From contig NZ_FPJG01000006.1 in NCBI RefSeq assembly GCF_900119165.1, positions 7,540,001 to 7,604,000 of the forward strand: a stretch of DNA of 64,000 nucleotides. The letters run 5' to 3'. Below are positions 28,957 through 37,549 of this stretch, piece after piece; position 1 is the stretch's first letter, and the number at the start of each line of letters is the position of its first letter. The notes below the pieces were generated by a model that made no database searches, was not told the origin of the DNA, and worked only from the letters and a program-made list of their open reading frames with translations. The position numbers were made by a program, and so were the translations under genes. Source of the DNA: Amycolatopsis australiensis (lineage in GTDB: Bacteria; Actinomycetota; Actinomycetes; Mycobacteriales; Pseudonocardiaceae).

Positions 28957-30261
28957 CTACTCCGCGCAGGCCTTGCCGGAGTTGATGCAGTCGACCAGGC
29001 GGCCCATGATCTGCTTGCTCATCACGTTCGCGAAGTCGTCGTGGTCGGAGCGCGGGTTGTGCTTCTCCTGGGCGAAAGCGTCCACTTTGTACTCGCCCTT
29101 CTGCTGGACGTCCTGCGGGACGTCGTAGACCAGCGTCACCTGCAGCTGCGGCACGTTCTTGAACCCCTTGGGGCACTGGCCCTGCCGGTTGGCGAACACG
29201 ATGTGCGTGCGGTGGTTCGCGCTGTCGGTGTTCTTGCCGTCCCAGCAGTTCGGGAAGGCGTGGATGCGCTCGACCTTGCTGCCCGCCGGGCAGATCGGGT
29301 AGAGATCCGTGAGCCGGTCCTCGAAGCCGGTGCACGTCCAGCTCGGCCGGGCGTTCGCCGGGCCGTTGGTGCTCTGCTTGGCGTCACCGTAGAGGATCTT
29401 CAGCCCGAGTGGCATCGCGACGACGTTCTGGGCGCCGCCGCCGATGAACTTCAGCGTCGCCGACTCCGGCTCGATGATCGTGCCGTCGTTGTCGCCGACT
29501 TCCTTGTTCGCGCCCTGGATGCCGCCCAGCTCCTGCCGGCCGTTGTTCTGGTTGTCGTTCTGGTTGCCCTGACCGCGCCGGCGATCCTGCCGCTGACCGT
29601 TCTGATCCTGGTTCCGGCCGTCCTGCCGCTGCGCGCTCCTGCCCGAGCGGCCACCACCCTGACCTTGGGTGTCGCGCTGGTCCTGGGCGTCCTGGGCGTC
29701 CTGCGCGCTCTTGTCCTGCTGGACGTCGCCCGTCTTGCCCTGCTGCTCCTGCTGGGCCTTCTGGTTCCGCTGCTGCTGCTGGGCGTCGTCCGCCCGGTCG
29801 ATCCGGATGACCGGCCAGAAGTAGGCGGACTTGTCGCCGTTCTTGCAGGTGGTGCCGCCGGCGAGCAGGCTCTTCAGGCTCGAGTCGGCATTGGTGGTCA
29901 GGTTGCCGACGTAGTCGTGCAGGTGCTGAGCGCCGTTCTTGATCCCCGGCTGGGCGATGAAGTTGTCGGGGTTCTGGTGCGCGCCGTCCGCGTCGGTTCC
30001 ACAGTCGACGGTGAAGGAACCCTGGGCGCCCTTCTTCTGCAAGGCCGCGTTCACGTTGTTGCCCGCCGGGACCTTGCTGATGTCGATGAAGAACGACGGG
30101 TCCGCGGGGTCCGCGCTGGCCTCGCCCGTGCGGCCCGTGGTGACCGCGACGGCGAGTGCGCCGACGGCGATCGCCAGGCCGATCGCGCCCATCGCGATCT
30201 TGGTTCGGCGGGCGACGCGATGCTTGCCCGTCACGGGGGACCGAGAATGGTTCCGGGCCAT
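28957..30261 (-). CDS. Secreted DUF1996 protein with Gln/Asn/Asp-rich insert
   Basis: A 434-residue exported protein. The N-terminus is a basic region then one hydrophobic segment (about 23-43) serving as signal peptide or anchor. A DUF1996 domain follows, split by a low-complexity insert (about residues 158-250: DDAQQQQRNQKAQQEQQGK..., QNDNQNNGRQ). The flanks carry domain features: HLHDYVGN, AYFWPVIR, then FPNCWDGKNTD, HRTHIVF and a C-terminal RSDHDDFAN. Several paired cysteines suit an extracytoplasmic protein. GAGGTGAAC upstream supports ATG 30261. DUF1996 has no assigned activity. Confidence 0.85.
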   Translation of the reverse strand: MARNHSRSPVTGKHRVARRTKIAMGAIGLAIAVGALAVAVTTGRTGEASADPADPSFFIDISKVPAGNNVNAALQKKGAQGSFTVDCGTDADGAHQNPDNFIAQPGIKNGAQHLHDYVGNLTTNADSSLKSLLAGGTTCKNGDKSAYFWPVIRIDRADDAQQQQRNQKAQQEQQGKTGDVQQDKSAQDAQDAQDQRDTQGQGGGRSGRSAQRQDGRNQDQNGQRQDRRRGQGNQNDNQNNGRQELGGIQGANKEVGDNDGTIIEPESATLKFIGGGAQNVVAMPLGLKILYGDAKQSTNGPANARPSWTCTGFEDRLTDLYPICPAGSKVERIHAFPNCWDGKNTDSANHRTHIVFANRQGQCPKGFKNVPQLQVTLVYDVPQDVQQKGEYKVDAFAQEKHNPRSDHDDFANVMSKQIMGRLVDCINSGKACAE

Positions 30262-30539
30262 AGACTAGTTCACCTCGTTCGTTTTTCCGGGCACGCCGAA
30301 CACCGCGGCGGCCCGGGCAAGAACTACCGTCAATTGAGGTCGAGATCGCGCGGAACCCGAGGGGGATGCAGGTGGTTCCGGCTGTCGGGACGCATCGGGG
30401 GATGCATTGGGGGATACGGACACGGGCACCCCGAGGTTCAAAAGCGACCGGCCCGTTATCTGTTCGTTATCATCCGGCACGCAACCCGGCAGCATTTCCC
30501 GAGGTCACGGCGTTCCGGCCGGAAAAAGGAATGCGGAAT

Positions 30540-31325
30540 TCAGCGCTGGACGGTGACGAGGACCGTGCCGTCGTCCCCGCGGACCTCGAACCGGGCGATC
30601 TGGTCCACGGCCATCGAGATGGAACCCTGCAGCCGCAACGGTTCGGGTGAGCCGGGGATGCCGAACCCCTTGGGCGGCACCGACCAGCCGGACACGACGC
30701 GCTCGTCGTTCGCGGTGGAGATCGCGATCAGCTGGCACTTGAGCGGCCCGACGATCCCGCGCAGCTCCAGCTCGACCTTGCTCCCCCACTCCACCGGGGA
30801 GACGGTCACCAGCGCGCTCACCGCGGACCCGCCGCTGCCGCGGCCGTAGGTCTGGCCGCCGCCGGGCTGTCCCGGCGCGCCGGCGGACGGCGGCGCGGTG
30901 GACGTCGCGGGGACGCTGGTCGCCGGCGCGGGCCGGTTGGGCGCGGAGAGGGACACGGGCGGGACGGCGTCGGCGGGCCGGACGGCGAGGGTCACCAGCG
31001 GGCCGGCCACGACGAGCGCGGCGGCCGCGGCGGCGGCGAGGATGCCGAGCCGCTTGCGGCGGCGCCGCTTCACGGCGGCCTCTTCCATCAGGCCGCGCAG
31101 CACCCGCGGCCCCGGCGCCAGCGTGCGCGGGCTCGGCGCGGGCATCGGGGGCTCCGGCCAGCTGCGCTTGACCAGGTCGAGCACGTCCGGCAGCTGGTAG
31201 AGCTCGATCAGGTCGAGCTGGCAGTGCGGGCAGTTCATCAGGTGGGCTTCGAACTGGGTGCTCTCGGCCTCGCTGAGGACGCCGAGCACGTACGCGGCGA
31301 CATCGGTGTGTGCGGACCCGGCCAC
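30540..31325 (-). CDS. Anti-sigma factor with zinc-binding ZAS motif
   Basis: A 261-residue membrane anti-sigma factor. The N-terminal cytosolic domain has H28-x3-C32-x2-C35 (AHLMNCPHC), the zinc anti-sigma signature often tuned by thiol redox state, plus an upstream His. A transmembrane helix covers about 93-115 after a basic RRRRKR patch. A Pro/Ala/Ser-rich tether and a beta-rich external domain (about 160-261) follow. It starts 7 bp after the ECF sigma gene stop, the standard sigma/anti-sigma layout. Comparable to RslA in M. tuberculosis (SigL partner); that identity is an inference. Confidence 0.9.
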   Translation of the reverse strand: MAGSAHTDVAAYVLGVLSEAESTQFEAHLMNCPHCQLDLIELYQLPDVLDLVKRSWPEPPMPAPSPRTLAPGPRVLRGLMEEAAVKRRRRKRLGILAAAAAAALVVAGPLVTLAVRPADAVPPVSLSAPNRPAPATSVPATSTAPPSAGAPGQPGGGQTYGRGSGGSAVSALVTVSPVEWGSKVELELRGIVGPLKCQLIAISTANDERVVSGWSVPPKGFGIPGSPEPLRLQGSISMAVDQIARFEVRGDDGTVLVTVQR

Positions 31326-31332
31326 CCTCAGC

Positions 31333-31905
31333 TCACCCCCGCTCGCGCAGGGCCCGGCGCAGCGCGCGGACGGCGTGGTGGATGCGGGACTTGATGGTTC
31401 CGGGGGGCACGCCGAGGGTCGCCGCGACCTCGTTCACGGTCCGATCGCGCAGGTAGGTCTGCTGGATCGCTTCCCGCTGCTCGGGCGAAAGGCCCTGCAG
31501 CGCCTCGTAAACGATCATCGCGGCGAGCGTCCGGTCCGATTCGTCGGACACCGCGATCGCGTCGGATTCGATCTCCTCGAGCTCCTGGGGGCGGACACTG
31601 CGGCTGCGCCAGCCGTCGATGACGATACGCCGGGCCACGGTGAACAGCCAGGCACGCAGCATCTCGGGCCGGCGGTCGAGCTTGTCGGCGTTCCGCCACG
31701 CCTTGATCAGGGTCTCCTGCACGACGTCCTCGGCCCACTGCCGGTCGTGGCCGGTCAGCCGCAGCGCGAACGCCATGAGGGACCCGCCGAACTCCTGGTA
31801 GAGCGCCTTCGCCAGATCATCGGAGGCGTCGCCGGTCCCGGCTACGGCTTCCTGGTGATCTTCGACGGGTCTCAGCGCGCGAGTGTGCCGTCCCACGCGG
31901 GACAT
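31333..31905 (-). CDS. ECF RNA polymerase sigma factor (SigL-like)
   Basis: A 190-residue ECF sigma factor. Region 2 is SLMAFALRLTGHDRQWAEDVVQETLIKAW and LRAWLFTVARRIVIDGWR; region 4 is LSPEQREAIQQTYLRDRTVNEVAATLGVPPGTIKSRIHHAVRALRRAL. ATG 31905 is chosen, although the ribosome site is weak and the frame is open upstream to 32022. The gene is co-oriented with a ZAS anti-sigma and divergent from a redox operon that carries a TGAACC/CGT promoter match, the pattern reported for SigL. Autoregulation is possible, but I saw no matching promoter on this strand. Confidence 0.9.
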   Translation of the reverse strand: MSRVGRHTRALRPVEDHQEAVAGTGDASDDLAKALYQEFGGSLMAFALRLTGHDRQWAEDVVQETLIKAWRNADKLDRRPEMLRAWLFTVARRIVIDGWRSRSVRPQELEEIESDAIAVSDESDRTLAAMIVYEALQGLSPEQREAIQQTYLRDRTVNEVAATLGVPPGTIKSRIHHAVRALRRALRERG

Positions 31906-31946
31906 CCTGGTGTGCGCGGGGCCCGGCGTCCAGTACCAAACTTTTT

Positions 31947-31974
31947 TGAACCGTTTCCGGATCGTGTCCGTATC
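31947..31974 (+). promoter_or_regulatory. Candidate SigL-type ECF promoter for the redox operon
   Basis: TGAACC at 31947-31952, a 16-base spacer and CGTATC at 31969-31974 fit the SigL-type consensus (TGAACC and CGT). The element faces the 32114 operon, leaving an untranslated leader of roughly 130 bases. The region 31906-32113 holds no gene. Confidence 0.55.
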
Positions 31975-32113
31975 CCCTACCGAAGACCCCGACCAGGCGT
32001 TGTCCCCCGCAACGCTCCGCATCCACTCCGGACCGAATGTCCACTGTGGATCCTTCGCGCGCTTTTCCGCCGCACCCCAGGCAACTGCGCGTAGTCATGC
32101 CCACGGAGGAGCA

Positions 32114-32701
32114 GTGATCCGCATTCCCCGACCGGTGGCCCGTGCCGCCGTGTGCCTCAGCGCACTCGCCCTGCTCACCGCCTGCACCGCCGGCGCGGCG
32201 ACCACCTCCGGCGGTGGTTACGGCGCCGGGATGCAGATGCCGGGCATGCGGGCACCGCTGACGATCGCGATGCCGCAGCCCATCACCGCGAACCCGAACG
32301 ACCCGCTGAAAAGCCAGCTCAGGGCGGCGAAGACGTTCGACCTCGGCCTCATGCTCGTCGACGGGACCGGGTACACGATCTACCGCTACGACCGGGACAG
32401 CACCGACCCGTCCCGGTCGAACTGCACCGACGCCTGCGCCACCAAGTGGATCCCGGTCAAGGCCGGCGGGAACCCGGCGCCGATCGACGTCGACCGGTCG
32501 CTGATCGGGCAGATCACCCGCGACGACGGCACCCAGCAGCTCACCCTCGCCGGGTGGCCGCTGTACCACTTCACCGGCGACAGCGAACCGGCCGACACGT
32601 CCGGCCAGGGCGTCGACCAGGCGTGGTACCCGATCGCGCCGGACGGCAAGAAGATCACGTTGACCCAGGACCAGTGGAGGGAAAATGCTTTCGGCCTCTG
32701 A
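32114..32701 (+). CDS. Lipoprotein with Yx(F/W/Y)xxD motifs (COG4315-like)
   Basis: A 195-residue lipoprotein: basic start, hydrophobic core and lipobox LLTAC (C24). The mature part shows two copies of the Yx(F/W/Y)xxD motif that names the family, YRYDRD (90-95) and YHFTGD (151-156), with C104 and C108 (NCTDAC) between. The family occurs beside redox membrane proteins but its reaction is not established. GTG 32114 is preceded by GGAGGA. First gene of a five-gene operon in which every junction overlaps. Confidence 0.87.
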   Translation: MIRIPRPVARAAVCLSALALLTACTAGAATTSGGGYGAGMQMPGMRAPLTIAMPQPITANPNDPLKSQLRAAKTFDLGLMLVDGTGYTIYRYDRDSTDPSRSNCTDACATKWIPVKAGGNPAPIDVDRSLIGQITRDDGTQQLTLAGWPLYHFTGDSEPADTSGQGVDQAWYPIAPDGKKITLTQDQWRENAFGL

Positions 32702-33482
32702 GCTCGCCGGGCTGGAGCTCACCCCGCCGTCCCCGCTCCGGCGGTCCCGTCCGCTGGTGCGGGTCCTGTTCGTGCTGATCGCGGTGCTGACGCTGCTGGC
32801 GTCGGCGGCCGCGACCTCGACCGCGCAGACCACCGCGGTGTCGGACACCGACGCGGTGCTGCTGACCAAGGTCCGCCAGGCCGGTCTCTGGGAGATGCCG
32901 TCCGGGATGATGGCCATGCAGAAAGGCAGCCCGAAGGTCCAGGCGGTCGGCTTCGCGATCATGATGGACCACGGGCGGCTCGACGTGGCGACCCGCGCGC
33001 TGTCGGCGAAGCTGAACTCGCCGGTGCCCGACCAGCCTTCCGAAGAGCAGCGCGGCTGGCTCGCCGAAGAGATGGCCGCCGCGCCCGGCCCGGCGTTCGA
33101 CAGCGTCTTCGCCAACCGGCTGCGCGCCGCGCACGGCCAGGTGTTCGCCATCCTCGCGCAGCTGCGCGCCGGGACCCGCAACGACGACGTCCGGGCGTTC
33201 GCGACCGTCGGCAACCAGGCCGTGATGCGGCACATGACGATGCTCGAGAGCACCGGGATGGTCGACTACACCGCGCTGCCCACCCCGGCCGTCTCGACCA
33301 CGGCCGCGCCCGTCGGCGCGCCGCTCGGCCTCGATCCGTCCCAGATCGCCGTGGTGGCGGCGCTGTTCCTGCTGGTCGGCGGCGGCCTGTTCTACGTGCT
33401 GCGTCAGATCAAGGGCAACCGTGGCCGCGCCAGGGCGTCCCGCCGGCCGGCCACCGTGAGAACCGGGGGTACCCATGGTTGA
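32685..33482 (+). CDS. DUF4142-like membrane-anchored protein
   Basis: A 265-residue protein. One hydrophobic helix near 25-47 anchors or exports it; residues about 55-190 form an alpha-helical domain with DUF4142 features (LLTKVRQAGLWEMPSGMMA, FAIMMDHGRLDVATRALS, RHMTMLESTG), a ferritin-like four-helix fold in that family. A Pro/Ala tether and a second hydrophobic helix (about 222-242) plus a basic tail follow, placing the domain outside the membrane. GGAGGGAAA precedes ATG 32685, which overlaps the lipoprotein gene by 17 bp. Confidence 0.8.
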   Translation: MLSASELAGLELTPPSPLRRSRPLVRVLFVLIAVLTLLASAAATSTAQTTAVSDTDAVLLTKVRQAGLWEMPSGMMAMQKGSPKVQAVGFAIMMDHGRLDVATRALSAKLNSPVPDQPSEEQRGWLAEEMAAAPGPAFDSVFANRLRAAHGQVFAILAQLRAGTRNDDVRAFATVGNQAVMRHMTMLESTGMVDYTALPTPAVSTTAAPVGAPLGLDPSQIAVVAALFLLVGGGLFYVLRQIKGNRGRARASRRPATVRTGGTHG

Positions 33483-34092
33483 GACCTGGCACGACGTGAC
33501 GCTGGTGCTCACCCAGCAGTTCCAGCCGAAGACCGACCCGGCGGCCCGCGGGCTGGCGGCCTTCGCCGCCCGCGCGTCCTACGCGGCGATGATGCTGACG
33601 CTCACCTGGGGCGTGCTCACCGCCACCGGCTGGGTGCGCTCGGTCACCGGCCGCAAGGCGCTGCGCAGCGCGCACATGGTGCTGGCGACCGGGACGCTGA
33701 TCTTCGGCGGCATCCACGCGCTGGGCTTCTTCTACCTGACGATCCAGCCCTACAGCCTGCAGTACCTGTTCCTCCCGTTCCTGGGCGGCCAGGAGACCCG
33801 CCACATCGCGGGCATCGTCGGGTTCGAGGTCATGCTGGCCATCGCGCTCACCGCGGGCCTGCAGCGGTTCACCTCCTACCGGCGCTGGCTGTGGCTGCAC
33901 CGGTGCGCCTACCCGGCGGTCGCCTTGACCGCGTTGCACGCGTGGTTCGGCGCGATCGCCAACGGCCACCTCGCGACCGTCTGGCTGGGCGGCATCACGC
34001 TGCTCGTGCCCGCCGTGACCGTGTCGCTGCTGCGGTTCATGCCCGCGCGCACCCTCGAACGCATCGGACTCGTGGAAGAGCAGGTGGCCTGA
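33475..34092 (+). CDS. Ferric reductase-like heme b membrane protein
   Basis: A 205-residue integral membrane protein with about five or six helices. Histidines H67/H81 and H142/H155 form two pairs 13-14 residues apart in neighbouring helices (RSAHMVLATGTLIFGGIHALGFF and WLHRCAYPAVALTALHAW), the layout of bis-heme ferric reductase and NOX-type cores. No FAD or NAD domain is fused; these functions come from the ferredoxin and reductase genes after it. It overlaps both neighbours (8 bp before, 1 bp after). Role inferred: moving electrons across the membrane. Confidence 0.85.
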   Translation: MVETWHDVTLVLTQQFQPKTDPAARGLAAFAARASYAAMMLTLTWGVLTATGWVRSVTGRKALRSAHMVLATGTLIFGGIHALGFFYLTIQPYSLQYLFLPFLGGQETRHIAGIVGFEVMLAIALTAGLQRFTSYRRWLWLHRCAYPAVALTALHAWFGAIANGHLATVWLGGITLLVPAVTVSLLRFMPARTLERIGLVEEQVA

Positions 34093-34322
34093 TGCCCCTC
34101 CGGTTTCCCGGCGGCGGACCCCGGATCAGCGTCGACAACGACCGGTGCGAGCTCTACGGCATCTGCGCCATGGAGGCCCCGGACGTGTTCGACCTCGGTC
34201 AGGACGGCCGCCTGCGCTTCCGCAAGCGGCTGCTGGACGAAGACACCTTGGAACAGGCGAAGATGGCCGCCCGCTGCTGCCCGATGCAGGCGGTCGTGGT
34301 GAGAGGGGACCTCGATGGCTGA
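34092..34322 (+). CDS. P450-type [3Fe-4S] ferredoxin
   Basis: A 76-residue ferredoxin. C19-x5-C25 (CELYGIC) and C63-P (CCPMQAV) give the three-cysteine pattern of actinobacterial [3Fe-4S] ferredoxins, with the second ligand place of the normal [4Fe-4S] motif not Cys. ATG overlaps the upstream TGA (TGATG) and the gene overlaps the reductase by 8 bp, indicating tight stoichiometry. It should shuttle electrons from the reductase to the heme membrane protein rather than to a P450, since none is in the operon. Confidence 0.9.
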   Translation: MPLRFPGGGPRISVDNDRCELYGICAMEAPDVFDLGQDGRLRFRKRLLDEDTLEQAKMAARCCPMQAVVVRGDLDG

Positions 34323-35733
34323 CGGCGACCGGATCGTCATCGTCGGCGCGGGCGTCGCCGGGCTGCGTGCCGCGGAACGCCTGCGGGAACTGAACTTCGA
34401 CGGCGAGATCGTGCTGATCGGCGACGAGGCGCGGCGCCCGTACCACCGGCCGATGATCTCGAAGGCCCTCGTGATGGGCACCGAGCGGCCCAGCGACGTC
34501 GGGCTCGACCACTACCTGCCCGACCTCGACGTGCACTGGCGGCTCGGCGCGCGGGTCACCCACCTCGACACCGTCGAGCGGGTCGTGCACCTGCCCGGCG
34601 GCGAATCCCTGTGGTACGACGGCCTGATCGCCGCGACCGGCGTCTACCCGCGGCACCTGCCCGGGGCGCCGCGGCACGACCCGCGGGTGCGGATCCTGCG
34701 CACGGTGGAGGACTCGATGGCCGTGCGGCGCTGCCTGCACGCCAGCAAGAAGCCGGCCGTCGTGATCGGCGCCGGCCTGATCGGCAACGAGTTCGCCGCC
34801 AGCATGCGGCACATCGGCCGGGACGTCACCCTGGTCGGGCACGCGAAGGCGCCGCTGCACCGCTTCGGCGACCGCGTCTCGAGCGGCATCGTCGAGGCGC
34901 ACCACGAGCACCGCGCGAAGCTGGCGATGAAGAGCGAAGTGCGGCACTGGATCAGCACGAAGGACACCGTCGGGCTGCACCTGACGAACAACCAGCTGCT
35001 GGTCGCCAGCGTCGTCGTGCTCGCCATCGGCAGCGTCCCGTCGGTCGACTGGATGCGCGGCTCCGGCCTGGACATCAGCGACGGCGTGCTGTGCGACGCG
35101 AAGCTGTTCGCCGAGGGCGCCTCCGACGTCGTCGTCGCCGGCGACATCGCCCGCTGGCCGAACCTGCGTTTCGACGAGACCCCGCGGCGGGTCGAGCACT
35201 GGATCAACGCCGTCGAGTCGGCGCGGCACGCGGCGGAGAACCTGCTGCTGGGGCACTCGAGCGCACGGCCGTTCACCCCGCTCCCCCGCGCCTGGTCGAC
35301 GCTGTACGACACGCGGCTGCAGATGTGCGGGATGCCGTCGCTGGCGGAGGACACCGTGTCGCTCGCCGACGGCATCACCGGGTTCGTGCGGGACGGGCGG
35401 CTCGTCGGGATCTCGTCGTGGGACAAGCCGCGGGCGATGCTCGACTGGATGGCCGAGCTGGACCGGCGGCTGCCCGCGCCCGACTACGTGCCCGAGCCGG
35501 AGCCCGCGCCCGAGGTGCCCGCGGTGGCGCCGTCGCTCGCCGGGCTCGCGGCCGACGTGCCGCCGGAGTTCGACAGCGGCTTCGACGAGCAGGCGTTCGA
35601 GCGCGAGTTCGCGAGCGAGTTCGCCAACGACATCCCCACCACGGCGTTCCCCGCCCAGGCGCTGCCCACCACGGCGTTCGCGGCGCAGCCCGCCGCGGCG
35701 CTGCCGACCATGGCCATCCCGATGGGGCGGTAG
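34315..35733 (+). CDS. NAD(P)H:ferredoxin reductase with acidic C-terminal extension
   Basis: A 472-residue FAD oxidoreductase of the ferredoxin/rubredoxin reductase class. FAD binding is at VIVGAGVAGLRAAERL, NAD(P)H binding at VVIGAGLIGNEFA, and the second FAD motif near VVVAGDIARW. The core ends at about residue 385. The rest is a Pro/Glu/Ala-rich tail with acidic patches (DSGFDEQAFEREFASEFAND) and repeats of PTTAF, not part of the family; it may be an interaction arm. The last gene of the operon. Two hairpins follow. Confidence 0.9.
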   Translation: MADGDRIVIVGAGVAGLRAAERLRELNFDGEIVLIGDEARRPYHRPMISKALVMGTERPSDVGLDHYLPDLDVHWRLGARVTHLDTVERVVHLPGGESLWYDGLIAATGVYPRHLPGAPRHDPRVRILRTVEDSMAVRRCLHASKKPAVVIGAGLIGNEFAASMRHIGRDVTLVGHAKAPLHRFGDRVSSGIVEAHHEHRAKLAMKSEVRHWISTKDTVGLHLTNNQLLVASVVVLAIGSVPSVDWMRGSGLDISDGVLCDAKLFAEGASDVVVAGDIARWPNLRFDETPRRVEHWINAVESARHAAENLLLGHSSARPFTPLPRAWSTLYDTRLQMCGMPSLAEDTVSLADGITGFVRDGRLVGISSWDKPRAMLDWMAELDRRLPAPDYVPEPEPAPEVPAVAPSLAGLAADVPPEFDSGFDEQAFEREFASEFANDIPTTAFPAQALPTTAFAAQPAAALPTMAIPMGR

Positions 35734-35773
35734 AGCCGGGACGTGGCTGCGCGCGGCGGCCACCGTCCCTTCG

Positions 35774-35817
35774 CCGGTCACCACACCCCCTCCGCGGCTG
35801 GGTGGTGTGGTGGCCGG
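35774..35817. terminator. Hairpin after the redox operon
   Basis: CCGGTCACCACACC (35774-35787) pairs with 35804-35817 with one mismatch across a 16-base loop, 40 bases after the reductase stop. Confidence 0.6.
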
Positions 35818-35987
35818 CCCCAGCGTCCCCATGCCCGCCTCGCGTCCGGACCGGACCGGACGCCCGGCGGGCCGGAGGAGGGCCGTCCCGGGAACCCGAC
35901 ACCCCGCCGACGGCCTTCTTCCGGCGCACCGGGCGGGGGCCCGGGGCCGGGCGCCGCGGCGGGTTCCCGCCCGCGGCGAGCAGGTCC

Positions 35988-36034
35988 GTGCCGGTCTTCC
36001 CGGGGGAAGGGTATGCCGCCGGGAAGACCGGCAC
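35988..36034. terminator. Strong terminator between convergent genes
   Basis: GTGCCGGTCTTCCCGG (35988-36003) is perfectly complementary to 36019-36034 across a 15-base loop. It lies just before the stop of the convergent MFS gene at 36042. The remaining bases of the gap 35734-36041 show no gene. Confidence 0.8.
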
Positions 36035-36041
36035 GGGCGCT

Positions 36042-37475
36042 TCAGCTCCGGTGCCGCCACGCGTCCGCCGCCACCAGCGCACCGAGGACCAGCACCGCCA
36101 CCCCGACCGCCCGCAGCCCGGCGTCCGCCCCCGCGACGAACGCCGAGACGACCTCGGGCGCGTGGCTCGTGCGGGCGAGGGCCTCGGCGACCGTGTGCGC
36201 GCCCCGCGCGTCCGGCGGCAGCGCGGCGGCGAACCGGGCGGTCAGCACCGTGCCGATCACGGCGACGCCGAGCGCGCTGCCGAACTCGCGGGTGGTGGCC
36301 TGCAGCCCGGTGGCGACCCCGGCCTGCGCCGGCGGCAGCGAACCGGCGATGACGCCCGAGAGCGCCGGCAGCGCCAGCGTCACGCCGATCCCGGTCACCA
36401 CCAGCCACGCCGCATAGCCGGCGTACGGCGTCTGAGTGTCGCTTGTGGACAGTCCGAGCAGGCCGCCGCCGACGAACGCGAAGGCGAGGACCACCGTGGC
36501 GGTCAGGCCGGCCCGGCGGGTGAGCAGGCCGGCGTGGCGGCCGCCGAGCACGATCGGGACGGTCAGCGGGATGATCCCGAGCCCGGTGCCCAGCACGCCG
36601 AATCCCTTGGCGTACTGGAGGAACGACGCGTTGACGTAGAACAGCGCGAACATGCCGAAGAAGATCGTGGTCATGCCGAGGCAGGCGCTGCGCAGGCCCG
36701 CGATCCGGAACAGCCGCGGGTCCAGCAGCGGATGCCGGGCCTTCAGCTCCCGCAGCGTCCAGGCGGCGAAGAGCACGGCGGCGCCGGCGAACCCGGTCAC
36801 CACGACCGGGCTGCCCCACCCGGCCTCCGGGCCCTGGACGATCCCCACCAGCAACGCGACCGACGCGGCGATCAGCAGGATCGCGGCGAAGGGGTCGAGA
36901 CGGCGGTCGTGGCGCGACGACACCGGGACCAGACGGGCCACCAGCGCGGCCGCGGTGAGCGCGATCGGCACGGCGACGGCGAACAGCGAGCGCCACGAAC
37001 CGGAAGCCAGCACCAGCCCGCCGCCGGCGTTGCCGGCCACGCCGCCGATGCCGGTCATCGACGCCCAGGTGGCGATGGTGGCGGGCCGGCGTCGCGCCGG
37101 CACGGCGTGCAGCAGCACCGCGAGCGAGTTGGGCAGCACCGCGGCGGCGCCGGCGCCGGTGACCGCGCGGCCGGCGAGCAGGAGGACGACGTCCGGGGCC
37201 ACCGCCGACAACAGCGTGCCCGCCGCGAAGAGCCCGAGCCCGGCGAGCAGGACGCCCTTGCGGCCGAACCGGTCGCCCGCCGCGCCGCCGGGGATCACCA
37301 GGCAGGCGAACACGATCACGTAGGTGTCGACGATCCAGACCAGCGAGGACGCGGACGGGTGCAGGTCGCTCGCGGCGAGCATCGGGACGGCGAGGTTGAT
37401 CGCCGCGACCATGCCGACCACCAGGACGACGCAGGCGCACATCAGCGTCAGCAGGCCACGTTCCTTGGAGTGCAT
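36042..37475 (-). CDS. MFS drug:proton antiporter, DHA2 (EmrB/QacA) type
   Basis: A 477-residue transporter with about fourteen helices. Early motifs LVWIVDTYVIVFACLVIPGGAAGDRFGRKGVL (motif A) and GAGAAAVLPNSLAVLL (motif C) are typical of DHA2 exporters. ATG 37475 is divergent from a LysR regulator by 74 bp, which presumably controls it. Substrate unknown; cationic or amphipathic drugs are usual for the family. Confidence 0.92.
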   Translation of the reverse strand: MHSKERGLLTLMCACVVLVVGMVAAINLAVPMLAASDLHPSASSLVWIVDTYVIVFACLVIPGGAAGDRFGRKGVLLAGLGLFAAGTLLSAVAPDVVLLLAGRAVTGAGAAAVLPNSLAVLLHAVPARRRPATIATWASMTGIGGVAGNAGGGLVLASGSWRSLFAVAVPIALTAAALVARLVPVSSRHDRRLDPFAAILLIAASVALLVGIVQGPEAGWGSPVVVTGFAGAAVLFAAWTLRELKARHPLLDPRLFRIAGLRSACLGMTTIFFGMFALFYVNASFLQYAKGFGVLGTGLGIIPLTVPIVLGGRHAGLLTRRAGLTATVVLAFAFVGGGLLGLSTSDTQTPYAGYAAWLVVTGIGVTLALPALSGVIAGSLPPAQAGVATGLQATTREFGSALGVAVIGTVLTARFAAALPPDARGAHTVAEALARTSHAPEVVSAFVAGADAGLRAVGVAVLVLGALVAADAWRHRS

Positions 37476-37549
37476 GACCCGACGCTAGGAACCGGCCGGG
37501 ATATCGCGCCACGCAACTTCGGCAAGGCTGTTTTGCGTACGATGCAACC

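Noticed and set aside
28223..29335. A 370-codon minus-strand frame over the REP-like elements.
   Set aside because: Low-complexity Pro/Arg content, overlaps the AsnC and DUF1996 genes, no ribosome site.
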